This document shows positions 9,142 through 18,547 of a stretch of 64,000 bases of DNA, piece by piece; the first letter of the stretch is position 1, and every line of letters starts with the position of its first letter. The notes beneath the pieces are model-generated. The model was given only the letters and a program-made list of their open reading frames with translations. It ran no database searches and was not told the DNA's origin. The stretch spans positions 2,914,001-2,978,000 of the forward strand of contig NZ_CP021109.1 in assembly GCF_002119725.1 (NCBI RefSeq). The letters run 5' to 3'. Position numbers and translations under genes: made by a program. Source of the stretch: Bordetella genomosp. 9 (GTDB taxonomy: Bacteria; Pseudomonadota; Gammaproteobacteria; Burkholderiales; Burkholderiaceae_B).

Positions 9142-9147
9142 AGTATA
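9142..9147 (-). promoter_or_regulatory. extended -10 promoter of tRNA-Pro
   Basis: TATACT preceded by TGA, giving an extended -10 (TGnTATACT), 11 bases before the tRNA 5' end. No good -35 hexamer is visible at 16-18 bases. Confidence 0.5.
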
Positions 9148-9173
9148 TCAGATGTGGCGAGAACGTGCGCTGA

Positions 9174-9620
9174 TCAGTTTGCGTCGCCAGCGGATATCGC
9201 GTCGGCTTCGCTGGCCCGATCGTCCGCATGCGGCTTGACGGTCGCCAATGCTTCGGCGAGCACGGCCGACACGCCGCACAACTCCGTACGCAAGGCCTGC
9301 ATTTCAGCGCCGCTGAACCGCACGGCCGCATCCTGATCGTGAACGGCGTCACGGGCATCACCGAGCCGGTTGCGGGCGCCGCTGATCGTAAAGCCTTGCT
9401 CGTACAGCAGCGAACGGATGCGCCGTATCAGGAGCACTTCGTGATGCTGGTAATAGCGCCGGTTGCCGCGCCGCTTTACCGGCTTCAGTTGCGTGAATTC
9501 CTGCTCCCAATACCGCAGCACGTGCGGCTTGACGCCGCACAGCTCGCTGACTTCCCCGATCGTGAAGTAGCGCTTGGCTGGAATCGGAGGCAAGGTAACG
9601 GCAGGTTCTGTTCGAGTCAT
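9174..9620 (-). CDS. MerR family transcriptional regulator
   Basis: A 148-aa regulator. The N-terminal winged HTH is clear ([20 protein letters not shown], then WEQEF), followed by the wing ([20 protein letters not shown]) and a coiled-coil dimerisation helix ([16 protein letters not shown]). The C-terminal effector part is short and Ala-rich. This is the MerR-like gene usually found directly after ihfA in proteobacteria; its inducer is unknown. It follows ihfA by 54 bases on the same strand and is likely the last gene of the rpmI-to-ihfA transcript. Confidence 0.9.
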   Translation of the reverse strand: MTRTEPAVTLPPIPAKRYFTIGEVSELCGVKPHVLRYWEQEFTQLKPVKRRGNRRYYQHHEVLLIRRIRSLLYEQGFTISGARNRLGDARDAVHDQDAAVRFSGAEMQALRTELCGVSAVLAEALATVKPHADDRASEADAISAGDAN

Positions 9621-9674
9621 GTTTGGAACGTTGGCGGCAAGGCGGGGACGCGCAGGTCAGGCGGGACGGGCGTC

Positions 9675-10004
9675 TTATTCGGCCGGGGACGGCTCGGACG
9701 GCATCGGCGTGCGTTCGACGATACTCTTCAGCTTCTGGCTGGCATGGAACGTCACCACGCGGCGGGCGGCGATCGGTATGGTCTCGCCCGTCTTGGGATT
9801 GCGTCCCGGACGGGGCGGCTTGTCGCGCACCTGGAAGTTGCCGAAGCCCGACAACTTCACGGAGTCGCCGCGCGCCAGCGCGTCGCGGATCTCCTCGAAA
9901 AAGGTGTCGACGATGTCCTTGGCCTCGCGCTTGTTCAAACCTACCCGTTCGAACAGCAATTCGGCGAGTTCCGCCTTGGTCAAAGTGCGTGGCTCGGAAA
10001 GCAT
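9675..10004 (-). CDS. ihfA: integration host factor subunit alpha
   Basis: A 109-aa HU/IHF-fold DNA-bending protein that dimerises with IhfB. The family signature is intact: [20 protein letters not shown], then [20 protein letters not shown] and PKTGE, with the intercalating proline in the beta arm. The C-terminus carries a short extra Ser/Pro/Glu tail compared with E. coli. It follows pheT by 25 bases, the classic pheST-ihfA arrangement, and should be part of the ribosomal-protein/pheST transcript. It bends DNA at recombination sites and at sigma54 promoters such as that of glnK. Confidence 0.96.
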   Translation of the reverse strand: MLSEPRTLTKAELAELLFERVGLNKREAKDIVDTFFEEIRDALARGDSVKLSGFGNFQVRDKPPRPGRNPKTGETIPIAARRVVTFHASQKLKSIVERTPMPSEPSPAE

Positions 10005-10029
10005 GGCTTCACATCCCCCTTCTTATCCC

Positions 10030-12447
10030 CTAGGCGCGCTGCCGCGCCCCATGGTCCTGCACCAGTCTGTCCCTCAGACGGGCCAGGCAGTCGGCGACGC
10101 GCGCCTCGTCCAGCGTTGCGTCAGTGTCCTGTAGCCAGAAGCGGAAAGCAAGGCTTTTTTCCTTAACAGAATCATCGACTTGCGACTTATCCCGCCATAC
10201 GTCGAAGAGCCGGACGTCCTGCACGATCGCCAGCTGCGGGTCGGTGGCGACGGCTTGCGCCAGACTATCGAGCAGGGCCTGCGCCGGCAGCGCGGCATCC
10301 ACCCACATTGCCAGATCGCGCACCACGACCGGTTGCCGCGAAAGCTCGCGCACAGCAGGCATGCGTCCCTGCAATAGCGTGTCCACATCCAGCTCGAACA
10401 GCACAGGCGCATGCGAAAGCTCTGCCTGTTGGGCCCAGCGGGGATGCAATTCGCCCAGCCAGCCCACCGGCTTGCCGTCCAGCGAAATACGCGCGCTGCG
10501 CCCGGGATGCAGGGCCGGATGCGCCGCGGCTTCAAATCGCAAGCCGCCCGCACGCACGCCGAACAGCGCTTCCACGTCCATCTTCACGTCGTAGAAATCG
10601 ACCTGCCGCGTAGGCGCGCCCCACTGCTCTTCGACCGCCGGCCCCCAGGCAGCACCAGCCAGCTTTAGCGGCTGGCGTACCCCGGCCACTTCGAGCTCGC
10701 CATCGCGCACGTCCGCGTCGCGCAAGAACACCTTGCCCAATTCGAATACGCGCACGCGGGCCTGCTTGCGATTGGCGTTGTGCACGATGTTCGCGATCAG
10801 GCCGCCCAGCAGGCTGGACCGCATCACCGCCAATTGGCTTGCGATGGGATTGAGCAGCTTGATGGGATCGGTATTGCCCGCGTAGTCACGTTCCCAGTCG
10901 GCTTCGACGAAGCTGAAATTGATGACTTCCTGGTAGTCCAGCGCGGCCATGTGCCGTCGCAGAACGTGCGGGCTGCGCCGCGTTTCCGGCTGCATCCGCA
11001 TCTTGGCCAGCGCCATGGGCGGCCGCGCCGGGATGCGTTCGAAACCATGGACGCGTGCCACTTCCTCGATCAGGTCTTCTTCGATATGGAGATCGAAGCG
11101 ATACGACGGCGGCTGAACGACGAAGGTATCGCCTTCGACCGTATGCGGCAGGCCCAGGCGCGTGAAAATCTGCGCGACTTCCTCGCGCGGGACTTCGATG
11201 CCCAGCACGCGATGGCAGCGCGCCAGCCGCATGCGCACGGGTTGGCGCCACGGCACGTTGACGATACGGTCGTCGATGGGTCCGCAGGCGCCGCCGCAGA
11301 TATCGACGATCAGGCGGGTAATGAATTCCAAATGTTCGGGAATGTGCTCGTAGTCCACGCCCCGTTCGAACCGGTGGCTGGCTTCGGAGCCGAACTTGTA
11401 CCGGCGCGCCCGGCCCGCAATGGCTTCGGGCCACCAGAAGGCGGCCTCGACATACACGTTTTGCGTGTCGAGGCTGACCGCCGTGGCGTCGCCGCCCATG
11501 ATTCCCGCGAGGCTTTCCACGGCATCGCCGGCGGCGATCACGCCGACGTCCTTGTCCAGCGCGATGGTCTGCCCATTCAGCAGCGTCAGCGACTCGCCTT
11601 CGCGCGCCCAGCGCACGGTCAGGCCGCCGGAAATCTTGTCCAGGTCGAATACGTGGGTCGGCCGCCCCAGCTCGAGCATCACGTAGTTGGAGATATCCAC
11701 CAATGCCGAGACGGAGCGCTGTCCCGCGCGCTCCAGGCGTGTCTTCATCCACTGCGGTGTCGCGGCGCGCGCGTTGACGCCGCGAATGATGCGGCCGGCA
11801 AACCGGCCGCACAGATCCGGCGCCTGGATATCGACGGGAAGCACGTCGTCGAACTTCGGCGGCACCGGTTGCGCCGCCGGCGTCTTGAGTTCCGCGCCGG
11901 TCAGCGCCGCGACCTCGCGCGCCACGCCCAGGATCGACAGGCAGTCGGCCCGATTGGGAGTAAGTTTCAGCGTGATCAGGGTGTCGTCCAGATCCAGCGC
12001 CTCGCGCAGAGGCGTACCCGGCACGCTGTCGGCTGCCAGCTCCAGCAGTCCGGCGTGGTCCTGAGACAGGCCCAGTTCACGCGCGGAGCACAGCATGCCT
12101 GCGGATTCCACACCGCGCATCTTGGCCATGCCGATCTTCATGCCGCCCGGCAAGGCGGCGCCCACGCGCGCCAGCGGGACCTTCAAGCCGGCCGCCGCGT
12201 TCGGCGCGCCGCACACGATCTGCAGCCGCTGCCCGGAGCCGTCGTCCACCTGGCAGACGCGCAGCTTGTCGGCATTCGGGTGCGGGGCGATCTCGACGAT
12301 GTGCGCCACCACGACGCCGGAGAAAGGCGGCGCGGCGGGTTGCAGTTCTTCGACTTCCAGCCCCGCCATGGTCAGGCGGTGCGCCAGTTCTTCGGTGTCG
12401 ATAGCGGGATTGACCAGCGTACGCAGCCAGGATTCGGGAAATTGCAT
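10030..12447 (-). CDS. pheT: phenylalanyl-tRNA synthetase beta subunit
   Basis: An 805-aa beta chain of the heterotetrameric PheRS, which charges tRNA-Phe. Visible domains in order: N-terminal tRNA-binding OB/EMAP-like domain ([20 protein letters not shown]), B3/B4 editing domain, B5 domain, core B6/B7 catalytic-like module and the C-terminal ferredoxin-fold anticodon-binding domain ([16 protein letters not shown] ... [10 protein letters not shown]-like segment). The length equals that of other bacteria. It lies 13 bases behind pheS and is co-transcribed with it. Confidence 0.97.
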   Translation of the reverse strand: MQFPESWLRTLVNPAIDTEELAHRLTMAGLEVEELQPAAPPFSGVVVAHIVEIAPHPNADKLRVCQVDDGSGQRLQIVCGAPNAAAGLKVPLARVGAALPGGMKIGMAKMRGVESAGMLCSARELGLSQDHAGLLELAADSVPGTPLREALDLDDTLITLKLTPNRADCLSILGVAREVAALTGAELKTPAAQPVPPKFDDVLPVDIQAPDLCGRFAGRIIRGVNARAATPQWMKTRLERAGQRSVSALVDISNYVMLELGRPTHVFDLDKISGGLTVRWAREGESLTLLNGQTIALDKDVGVIAAGDAVESLAGIMGGDATAVSLDTQNVYVEAAFWWPEAIAGRARRYKFGSEASHRFERGVDYEHIPEHLEFITRLIVDICGGACGPIDDRIVNVPWRQPVRMRLARCHRVLGIEVPREEVAQIFTRLGLPHTVEGDTFVVQPPSYRFDLHIEEDLIEEVARVHGFERIPARPPMALAKMRMQPETRRSPHVLRRHMAALDYQEVINFSFVEADWERDYAGNTDPIKLLNPIASQLAVMRSSLLGGLIANIVHNANRKQARVRVFELGKVFLRDADVRDGELEVAGVRQPLKLAGAAWGPAVEEQWGAPTRQVDFYDVKMDVEALFGVRAGGLRFEAAAHPALHPGRSARISLDGKPVGWLGELHPRWAQQAELSHAPVLFELDVDTLLQGRMPAVRELSRQPVVVRDLAMWVDAALPAQALLDSLAQAVATDPQLAIVQDVRLFDVWRDKSQVDDSVKEKSLAFRFWLQDTDATLDEARVADCLARLRDRLVQDHGARQRA

Positions 12448-12460
12448 GATCGGCCGTAGG

Positions 12461-13483
12461 TTATTCGTTGAACTGGCGCAGGAAGCGCAGGTCGCCTTCG
12501 TAGAACTGGCGCAAGTCGTTCACGCCATAGCGAAGCATGGTCAGGCGCTCCAGCCCCGAGCCGAATGCGAAACCGATGTAGCGCTCCGGATCGAGGCCGA
12601 AGTTGCGCACCACTTCGGGATGAACCTGCCCGGCGCCGGAAATCTCGAGCCAGCGGCCGCGGTTGGGCCCGCTGGTGAACATCATGTCGATCTCCGCCGA
12701 GGGTTCCGTGAAGGGGAAGAAGGACGGCCGGAAACGAACGGCCAGGTCGTCGCTTTCGAAGAAGCAGCGCAGGAAGTCCGTATAGACCCCCTTCAGGTCG
12801 GCGAAGGAAATGTCCTCGGCGATCCACAGACCCTCGACCTGGTGGAACATCGGCGAGTGCGTGGCGTCGCTATCGACGCGGTACGTGCGTCCGGGGGCGA
12901 TAACCTTGATCGGCGGCTGGTGCATGCGGGCGTAGCGCACCTGCATGGGGCTGGTATGCGTGCGCAGCAACAGCGGCAAACCCTGGGCGTCGTTCATGTC
13001 CACGTAGAACGTGTCCTGCATGGAACGCGCGGGATGGTTCTCGGGGTTGTTCAGAGCCGTGAAGTTGGTCCAGTCGTTTTCGATCTCCGGGCCGTCGGCC
13101 ACGTCGAAGCCGATGGAACGGAAGATGGCCTCCACGCGCTCCCAGGTGCGGATGACGGGATGGATGCCCCCCATGCCGCGCCCCCGCCCCGGCAGCGTCA
13201 CGTCGATGGTTTCGGACGCCAGCCGGGCATCCAGCTCGGCCTGCGCAAGTTCGGCGCGGCGCTGGTTCAACAGGCCTTCGATCTGCTGCTTCGCCTGATT
13301 GACCCGCGCCCCCATTTCGCGCTTTTCCTCGGGGCTGAGCTTGGCCAGGCCCTTGAGCAGAACGGTCAGCGCCCCGTCCTTGCCGAGGAAACGCGCCTTG
13401 GCGTTTTCCAGCGTGGCGGCATCCGGCGCGGCCGCGAATCGTTCTTTTGCCTGGGAGATGAGGTCGTCGACCATCGGTGTCAT
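12461..13483 (-). CDS. pheS: phenylalanyl-tRNA synthetase alpha subunit
   Basis: A 340-aa catalytic subunit of PheRS. The N-terminal coiled-coil (about 1-85) binds tRNA. Class II motifs follow: motif 1 region [20 protein letters not shown], motif 2 region around [18 protein letters not shown], and motif 3 [19 protein letters not shown]. The start ATG at 13483 gives the usual length. A hairpin with a T tract lies between rplT and pheS, so only part of the upstream transcription may reach pheS. Confidence 0.97.
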   Translation of the reverse strand: MTPMVDDLISQAKERFAAAPDAATLENAKARFLGKDGALTVLLKGLAKLSPEEKREMGARVNQAKQQIEGLLNQRRAELAQAELDARLASETIDVTLPGRGRGMGGIHPVIRTWERVEAIFRSIGFDVADGPEIENDWTNFTALNNPENHPARSMQDTFYVDMNDAQGLPLLLRTHTSPMQVRYARMHQPPIKVIAPGRTYRVDSDATHSPMFHQVEGLWIAEDISFADLKGVYTDFLRCFFESDDLAVRFRPSFFPFTEPSAEIDMMFTSGPNRGRWLEISGAGQVHPEVVRNFGLDPERYIGFAFGSGLERLTMLRYGVNDLRQFYEGDLRFLRQFNE

Positions 13484-13525
13484 GGAATCAGCAGCCTAGG
13501 AAACGCGGCGCGGAACGCGGCCGTC

Positions 13526-13560
13526 AAAAACGCAAACAGGGCCATGACAGCCCCGTTTGC
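13526..13560 (-). terminator. intrinsic terminator between rplT and pheS
   Basis: On the minus strand the segment GCAAACGGGGC pairs with GGCCCTGTTTGC around a short loop (one G-T pair), followed by GTTTTTG. It sits 28 bases after the rplT stop and 43 before pheS. It could be a partial terminator or an attenuator, but no phenylalanine-rich leader ORF accompanies it. Confidence 0.75.
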
Positions 13561-13588
13561 AGCATTGCGCGATACTTCCGGAAAACGA

Positions 13589-13948
13589 TCAGGCGGACAG
13601 GGCTGCCTTGGCCTGTTGGACCACGGCGGCGAAACCGGCCTTGTCGCGCACGGCCAGGTCGGCCAGCACCTTGCGGTCCAGATCGATGGAAGCCTTCTTC
13701 AGACCGGCGATGAACGCGCTGTAGGTCACGCCGTGCTCACGCACCGCGGCGTTGATACGCGTGATCCAGAGGGCGCGGAAGGTGCGCTTCTTGTTGCGGC
13801 GGTCGCGGTAGGCGTACTGGCCCGCGCGCATGACCGCCTGCTTGGCGATACGGAATACATTGCCGCGACGGCCACGGTAACCCTTGGCGGCGCTGATAAC
13901 TTTCTTGTGACGGGCGCGGGCGGTAACGCCGCGTTTGACGCGAGGCAT
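13589..13948 (-). CDS. rplT: 50S ribosomal protein L20
   Basis: A 119-aa basic ribosomal protein needed for early 23S rRNA assembly. Typical opening [18 protein letters not shown] and the conserved [19 protein letters not shown] segment are present. Full length. It follows rpmI by 19 bases. In many bacteria L20 represses its own operon by binding the leader ahead of rpmI; the long leader here (14166-14491) is a candidate site, but I could not fold it. Confidence 0.98.
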   Translation of the reverse strand: MPRVKRGVTARARHKKVISAAKGYRGRRGNVFRIAKQAVMRAGQYAYRDRRNKKRTFRALWITRINAAVREHGVTYSAFIAGLKKASIDLDRKVLADLAVRDKAGFAAVVQQAKAALSA

Positions 13949-13967
13949 AGTGGATCTCCCTAATCTA

Positions 13968-14165
13968 TCAAGCGAAAGGCATCATGGCCTTGACCGAGGC
14001 GACATTCGTCTCGTGCACCGCGGCCGAACCGCGCAGCTGGCGCTTGTTCTTGGTGGTCTTCTTGGTCAGGATGTGGCGCTTGAAAGCCTGGCCACGCTTG
14101 ATCGATCCGCTGCCGCGAACCTGAAAGCGCTTGGCGGCGCTTTTCTTGGTCTTCATCTTGGGCAT
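13968..14165 (-). CDS. rpmI: 50S ribosomal protein L35
   Basis: A 65-aa basic protein with the diagnostic opening [16 protein letters not shown] and the [17 protein letters not shown] motif. It is the first gene of the rpmI-rplT-pheS-pheT-ihfA-merR run. Unusually, infC is not directly upstream but about 8 kb away, and a separate strong promoter serves this gene. Confidence 0.98.
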   Translation of the reverse strand: MPKMKTKKSAAKRFQVRGSGSIKRGQAFKRHILTKKTTKNKRQLRGSAAVHETNVASVKAMMPFA

Positions 14166-14491
14166 GATATGTCCCTTGCTTCCTTTCGGAGAAGCCGTCC
14201 GCTGCCGGACGGAGGTTGATTGACATTATGGTCACGCAGGTGCTTCCGACGGCAAAGATGCCGCCACGAAGGCTTCGCTGGCCTGAGGCCACCCGGACCA
14301 CTTGTTGGGCACTTCCCGGAACGCGCGGAATACCCTTCCGCCGCTCTTGCGAAGTTCTTTCTTCCCGGTTGCCGCGGTACTGCTGCTGCGCGGTGACTGG
14401 CGACGATTGCTGAGGACCGCCATCCACATGACCCGCACGACCCGCACGTGGCCCGCACATAACTCGCACAGAGCCCGCTTGCGCCGGAAAG
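14166..14491 (-). other. long leader (about 325 nt) ahead of rpmI
   Basis: The region between the likely transcription start near 14491 and rpmI holds no convincing gene. Short direct repeats of the type GTGCGGG(T/C) occur at about 14430-14460. Ribosomal protein L20 autoregulation acts on the rpmI leader in E. coli; a similar role here is inference. An overlapping minus-strand ORF that runs through rpmI in another frame looks like chance. Confidence 0.4.
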
Positions 14492-14497
14492 CCTTTG

Positions 14498-14527
14498 ATT
14501 ATATGGCATTTTTGGCCCGGCTGTCGA
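14498..14527 (-). promoter_or_regulatory. sigma70 promoter of the rpmI operon
   Basis: Minus strand: -35 TCGACA (14522-14527), 18-base spacer, -10 TATAAT (14498-14503, 6 of 6). It stands alone in the gap between comM and rpmI and explains how rpmI-rplT is transcribed without infC upstream. Confidence 0.75.
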
Positions 14528-14613
14528 ACCGGGCCGGCAAAGCCTGCGGCAAGGGGCGCCCGAGAGCCTGATCCGGCGCTGCCGCGCCCTGCAGATACGG
14601 CGCCGCCGCGTCC

Positions 14614-16131
14614 TCAGGTCAATGCCTGTCGATACTGCACCCCCTCCGCCACGTGCGGCGCCGCGATCGTCTGCTGCCCTTCCAGGTCCGCTGCTGTGCG
14701 CGCCACCCGCAGGATGCGATGGACCGCGCGCCCGGAGGCGTTCAGGGCGCCGATGGCCCGGCGCAGCAAGGCCCGCGCGTCCGGACCCAAAGGACAGTGC
14801 GCCTCCATCTCGCGGGCATCCAGCCAGGCGTTGAGCTTGCCCTGCCGGGCGTGCTGGCGCGTCCGGCAGGCCACCACCCTGTCGCGCACGCAAGCCGACG
14901 GCTCCCCCGGCGGCGCATCCATCCAGTCGGGATCGGGCGGCGGCAACGTGACGCCCAGATCGATGCGATCCAGCAGCGGGCCGGAAACGCGGCCGCGGTA
15001 GCGCGCGGCCTGGTCCGGCGTGCATCGGCAGGCCATGCGCGGGTGGCCCAGCCAGCCGCAGGGGCACGGATTCATGGCGGCGACCAGCTGGAAGCGCGCC
15101 GGGTACTGCACCGTGCAGGCGGCGCGCGCGATGGCAACGCGCCCGGTTTCCAGGGGCTCGCGCAAGCCCTCCAGCGCGCGCCGGTCGAATTCCGGCAGCT
15201 CGTCCAGGAACAGGACGCCGTGATGCGCCAGACTGATCTCGCCGGGGCGAGGGCGGCCGCCGCCGCCGACCAGCGCAGCCGCCGTCGCCCCATGGTGCGG
15301 CGCTCGAAATGGCGGCTGCAGACTGAAGGACGCATCGCCGGGCGCGAGCCCCGCGATGGCGGCGACTTCCAAGGCGTCCAGCCGCGACAGCGGGGGCAGC
15401 AATCCCGGCAGCCGGTGCGCCAGCATGCTTTTTCCCGCCCCCGGGGGGCCGATCATCAACATGCTGTGGCCGCCCGCGGCAGCCAGTTCGAGCGCCCGCC
15501 GGGCAGCGGGCTGCCCGCGAACCTCCGACAGACAGGGCGTTGGCGGCGCCGCCGGCCAGGCGGCAGGTTCTGCGCGTGGCAAAAAGGCGCTTCCGCACAG
15601 ATGCGCCACGACTTCCGCCAGCGTCCGGGCGGCGAGCACGCACAGGTCCGGCACATGTGCCGCCTGCGCCGCGCTGACGGCCGGCAGGATCAGGGTGGCA
15701 TCGGGCTGGTCGCGGGCGACTCCCAACGCGATGGCCAGAGGCGCGGCGACCGGAACCAGCACGCCGGTCAAGGACAATTCGCCGGCGAGCACCAACCTCG
15801 CAAGGCTGGAGCCGTCCGCGCCACGGTTGAGTTCGGGCATCGCGACCTGGCCGGAAGCCAGCAGCAGGCCAAGTGCGATGGGCAGGTCGAACCGCGCGGA
15901 CTCCTTGCGCAGATCGGCCGGCGCCAGGTTGACGGTGATGCGCCCGGCGGGAAATTCGAACCCGCTGCTCTGGATCGCCGCGCGAACGCGTTCGCGGCTT
16001 TCGCGCACTTCCGCATCGGGCAGGCCGACCACGGTGAACGAGGGCAATCCGGCCGCCAAATGGGTTTCGACGCGCACCGGCGCGGCGCTCAATCCGACGA
16101 GGGCCCGGCTGCTCAGCACGGCGAGAGTCAT
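14614..16131 (-). CDS. comM: YifB-family Mg-chelatase-like AAA+ ATPase ComM
   Basis: A 505-aa hexameric helicase-like ATPase that promotes branch migration during natural transformation. The start ATG at 16131 gives the typical opening MTLAVLSSRALVGL. An N-terminal Lon-protease-like domain (HLAAGLPSFTVVGLPDAEVR) is followed by the AAA+ core with Walker A GPPGAGKS, Walker B (GVLFLDELPEF) and the CPCGWLGHPRMACRC cysteine segment, then the C-terminal Mg-chelatase lid. The length is normal. It precedes rpmI on the same strand but is separated by about 450 bp and an independent promoter. Confidence 0.94.
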   Translation of the reverse strand: MTLAVLSSRALVGLSAAPVRVETHLAAGLPSFTVVGLPDAEVRESRERVRAAIQSSGFEFPAGRITVNLAPADLRKESARFDLPIALGLLLASGQVAMPELNRGADGSSLARLVLAGELSLTGVLVPVAAPLAIALGVARDQPDATLILPAVSAAQAAHVPDLCVLAARTLAEVVAHLCGSAFLPRAEPAAWPAAPPTPCLSEVRGQPAARRALELAAAGGHSMLMIGPPGAGKSMLAHRLPGLLPPLSRLDALEVAAIAGLAPGDASFSLQPPFRAPHHGATAAALVGGGGRPRPGEISLAHHGVLFLDELPEFDRRALEGLREPLETGRVAIARAACTVQYPARFQLVAAMNPCPCGWLGHPRMACRCTPDQAARYRGRVSGPLLDRIDLGVTLPPPDPDWMDAPPGEPSACVRDRVVACRTRQHARQGKLNAWLDAREMEAHCPLGPDARALLRRAIGALNASGRAVHRILRVARTAADLEGQQTIAAPHVAEGVQYRQALT

Positions 16132-16207
16132 GACTGCGTGGTTTCCGAGAGAAAAACGCAGTATGCGCAAGCCGGACGTCCCGAGGCGGCTCAGCGGGAC
16201 GAATCGG

Positions 16208-16495
16208 TCACACCGGCAGTTCGGACCCGCCGCCGGATCGGCCCTGGCCCGCTTCCAGGGCGCTGACGCGCGCCTCCAACTGAGCCACCTGGGCCGCCAA
16301 TTGATCGGCCCGCGCGATGGTCCGGGCCAACAGGTCCGCCTGGACGTCGAACTCCTCGCGCGTCACCAGGTCCAGGCGCGAAAACCCCTGCGTCAGCATG
16401 GCGCGAACGTTCCGCTCCAGGTCTGCCGCGGGGCTGCGCGCGATCAGGTCCGAAATGTTTTTCTGCAGGTCTTCCATCCACTGGGTGGCGTTCAT
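16208..16495 (-). CDS. ubiK: ubiquinone biosynthesis accessory factor UbiK
   Basis: A 95-aa member of the BMFP/YqiC family, which assists the Ubi complex in aerobic ubiquinone synthesis and binds membranes. The N-terminal amphipathic helix MNATQWMEDLQKNISDLIAR is followed by a coiled coil (LARTIARADQLAAQVAQLEA), the standard layout. GAGAAAG precedes the ATG. It is divergent from glnK; the 270-bp gap carries the NtrC/sigma54 elements. Confidence 0.88.
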   Translation of the reverse strand: MNATQWMEDLQKNISDLIARSPAADLERNVRAMLTQGFSRLDLVTREEFDVQADLLARTIARADQLAAQVAQLEARVSALEAGQGRSGGGSELPV

Positions 16496-16633
16496 GGCTT
16501 TCTCGAGGTTGACACGGATAGCGCCAGTTTAGAGCCTGCGGCAACTGTCGCGTAGGGCCCTTGAAGCGCGCCGCCGTCCGCACCCCCACGCACCCGAAAA
16601 CGCACCAGGACCGCGCACGCCCCGTCTCGGTGC

Positions 16634-16648
16634 GCACCGGCGTGGTGC
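16634..16648 (+). promoter_or_regulatory. NtrC-binding site
   Basis: GCACCGGCGTGGTGC matches the GCAC-N7-GTGC NtrC dyad exactly. It is centred about 70 bases upstream of the sigma54 -24 element, a normal enhancer distance. Confidence 0.75.
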
Positions 16649-16709
16649 CCTGGCCCACCCGCGCCGGCGCCATACGGCGGTTCCCAGCCCGGGGCAGCGG
16701 GCCAAAACA

Positions 16710-16725
16710 TGGCATCGATTTTGCT
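16710..16725 (+). promoter_or_regulatory. sigma54 promoter of glnK-amtB
   Basis: TGGCATCGATTTTGCT: the -24 GG and -12 GC are separated by exactly 10 bases, and the sequence agrees with TGGCAC-N5-TTGC. It lies about 41 bases before the glnK start, as expected for a nitrogen-regulated glnK operon. Confidence 0.85.
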
Positions 16726-16729
16726 TTAA

Positions 16730-17104
<375 letters not shown>

Positions 17105-17137
17105 ATACCAATAAAGACGCTACTGGAGCCATTTCAA

Positions 17138-18376
17138 ATGGATAAAGCAGATATCTCGTGGATGCTGGTCTCGACACTGCTGGTGTTGATGATGGCCGTA
17201 CCCGGCCTGGCGCTGTTCTATGGCGGGCTGGTCCGCAGCAAGAACGTGCTGTCGGTCCTGATGCAAGTCACGGCGACCTTCGTTCTCGGCCTCGTACTCT
17301 GGTTCATCTACGGTTATTCGCTTGCCTTCACCGAAGGCAATTCGTTCTTCGGCGGCTTCTCGCGCGTCTTTTTCTCCGGCATGTTCAACCCCGCTGACGG
17401 CAAATACGCCATGTCGGGGTCGCTTACCGAACTGCTTTTCGCCTCTTTCCAGGCCACGTTCGCCGGCATCACGTGCGCGCTGATCGTCGGCAGCTTCGCC
17501 GAACGCGCGCGCTTTTCCGCCGTGCTGCTGTTCACCGTCATCTGGTTCACCTTTGCCTACGTGCCCATCGCGCACATGGTCTGGTTCGCCTCGCAGACGG
17601 CGCCCGGCCTGATGAACGCCAAGGGCGCGCTGGACTTCGCCGGCGGCACCGTCGTGCACATCAACGCGGGCATTGCCGGCCTGGTGGGCGCCTATGTCAT
17701 CGGCAAGCGGGTCGGCTATGGCCGTGAAGCCATGCAACCTCACAACTTGCCCATGGTCATGATCGGCGCCGCCCTGCTGTGGACCGGCTGGTTCGGCTTC
17801 AACGCGGGCTCCGCACTGATGGCGAACGAACAGGCGACGCTGGCCTTCTTCAACACCATGATCGCCACCGCCGCCGCCGTGCTGGCGTGGACCTTCACGG
17901 AATGGGCGGTGAAGGGCAAGCCGTCGATGCTGGGCGCCGCTTCCGGCGCCGTCGCGGGCCTGGTCGCCATCACACCCGCCGCGGGTCTGGTGGGCATGGT
18001 CGGCGCCTTCATCATCGGCATCGTGGCCGGCATCATCTGCGTGTGGGGCGTCACCGGCCTGAAGCGGCTTCTGAAAGCGGACGATGCGCTGGACGTTTTC
18101 GGCGTCCATGGCGTGGGCGGCATCACCGGCGCCTTGCTCACCGGTGTGTTCAACGCCCAGGTGCTGGGCGGCCCCGGGCTGAAGACGGCCGCCGAAATCG
18201 GCGGGCAAGTCTGGGTGCAATTGGAAGGCGTCATCCTGACGCTGGTCTGGTCCGGCATCGTAGCCTGGATCGCGTACAAGATCGCCGATATGGTCTGCGG
18301 CCTGCGCGTGCCGGAAGACGTGGAGCGCGAAGGCCTGGACACGACCTGCCACGGCGAATCCGCCTATCACAGCTGA
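17138..18376 (+). CDS. amtB: ammonium transporter AmtB
   Basis: A 412-aa inner-membrane trimeric channel with about 11 transmembrane helices. Signature residues are present: SKNVLSVLMQ, the DFAGGTVVHINAG segment with the first pore histidine, and the DVFGVHGVGGITGALLTG segment with the second. It begins MDKADISWMLVSTLLVLMM, with no cleavable signal, unlike E. coli AmtB. It imports ammonium under nitrogen limitation and is blocked by deuridylylated GlnK. Co-transcribed with glnK. Confidence 0.96.
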   Translation: MDKADISWMLVSTLLVLMMAVPGLALFYGGLVRSKNVLSVLMQVTATFVLGLVLWFIYGYSLAFTEGNSFFGGFSRVFFSGMFNPADGKYAMSGSLTELLFASFQATFAGITCALIVGSFAERARFSAVLLFTVIWFTFAYVPIAHMVWFASQTAPGLMNAKGALDFAGGTVVHINAGIAGLVGAYVIGKRVGYGREAMQPHNLPMVMIGAALLWTGWFGFNAGSALMANEQATLAFFNTMIATAAAVLAWTFTEWAVKGKPSMLGAASGAVAGLVAITPAAGLVGMVGAFIIGIVAGIICVWGVTGLKRLLKADDALDVFGVHGVGGITGALLTGVFNAQVLGGPGLKTAAEIGGQVWVQLEGVILTLVWSGIVAWIAYKIADMVCGLRVPEDVEREGLDTTCHGESAYHS

Positions 18377-18387
18377 TCGGCGCCGCC

Positions 18388-18478
18388 GCGCCCATGCGGA
18401 CCGATCCGCATGGGCGCATCAAGCCCCCTTCGCACACGAGAATCGGAAACAGCGAGGCCGCGCATCATTGCGCGGCCT
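18388..18478 (+). terminator. two hairpins after amtB
   Basis: The first (18388-18417) is a perfect 13-bp stem, GCGCCCATGCGGA, with a CCGA loop and no T tract. The second (18455-18478) is a 10-bp stem, AGGCCGCGCA, with a TCAT loop followed by only a weak T-rich tail (TGCTGTTT). Together they probably end amtB transcription before the convergent ptsI. Confidence 0.55.
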
Positions 18479-18480
18479 TG

Positions 18481-18540
18481 CTGTTTGAGCCGTCGCTGTT
18501 TGAGCCGTCGCTGTTTGAGCCGTCGCTGTTTGAGCCGTCG
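18481..18540. repeat. 15-bp tandem repeat, four perfect copies
   Basis: CTGTTTGAGCCGTCG occurs four times head to tail with no mismatch. It fills the short gap between the convergent amtB and ptsI genes, 7 bases beyond the ptsI stop codon. As a perfect array whose unit is a multiple of three it should be unstable by slippage and variable between strains. Confidence 0.97.
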
Positions 18541-18547
18541 CGCCCCA

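Noticed and set aside
10780-12459. Long plus-strand ORF of 559 codons
   Set aside because: Antisense shadow of pheT in a GC-rich genome; His/Arg/Gln-rich translation, no recognisable domain.
13524-13565. Tiny ORF (MLQTGLSWPCLRF) inside the rplT-pheS terminator, as a Phe leader peptide
   Set aside because: Only one Phe codon and no ribosome-binding site; an attenuator like E. coli pheM is not supported.
13960-14469. 169-codon minus-strand ORF overlapping rpmI and its leader
   Set aside because: Overlaps rpmI in another frame and has no conserved-looking content; likely chance.
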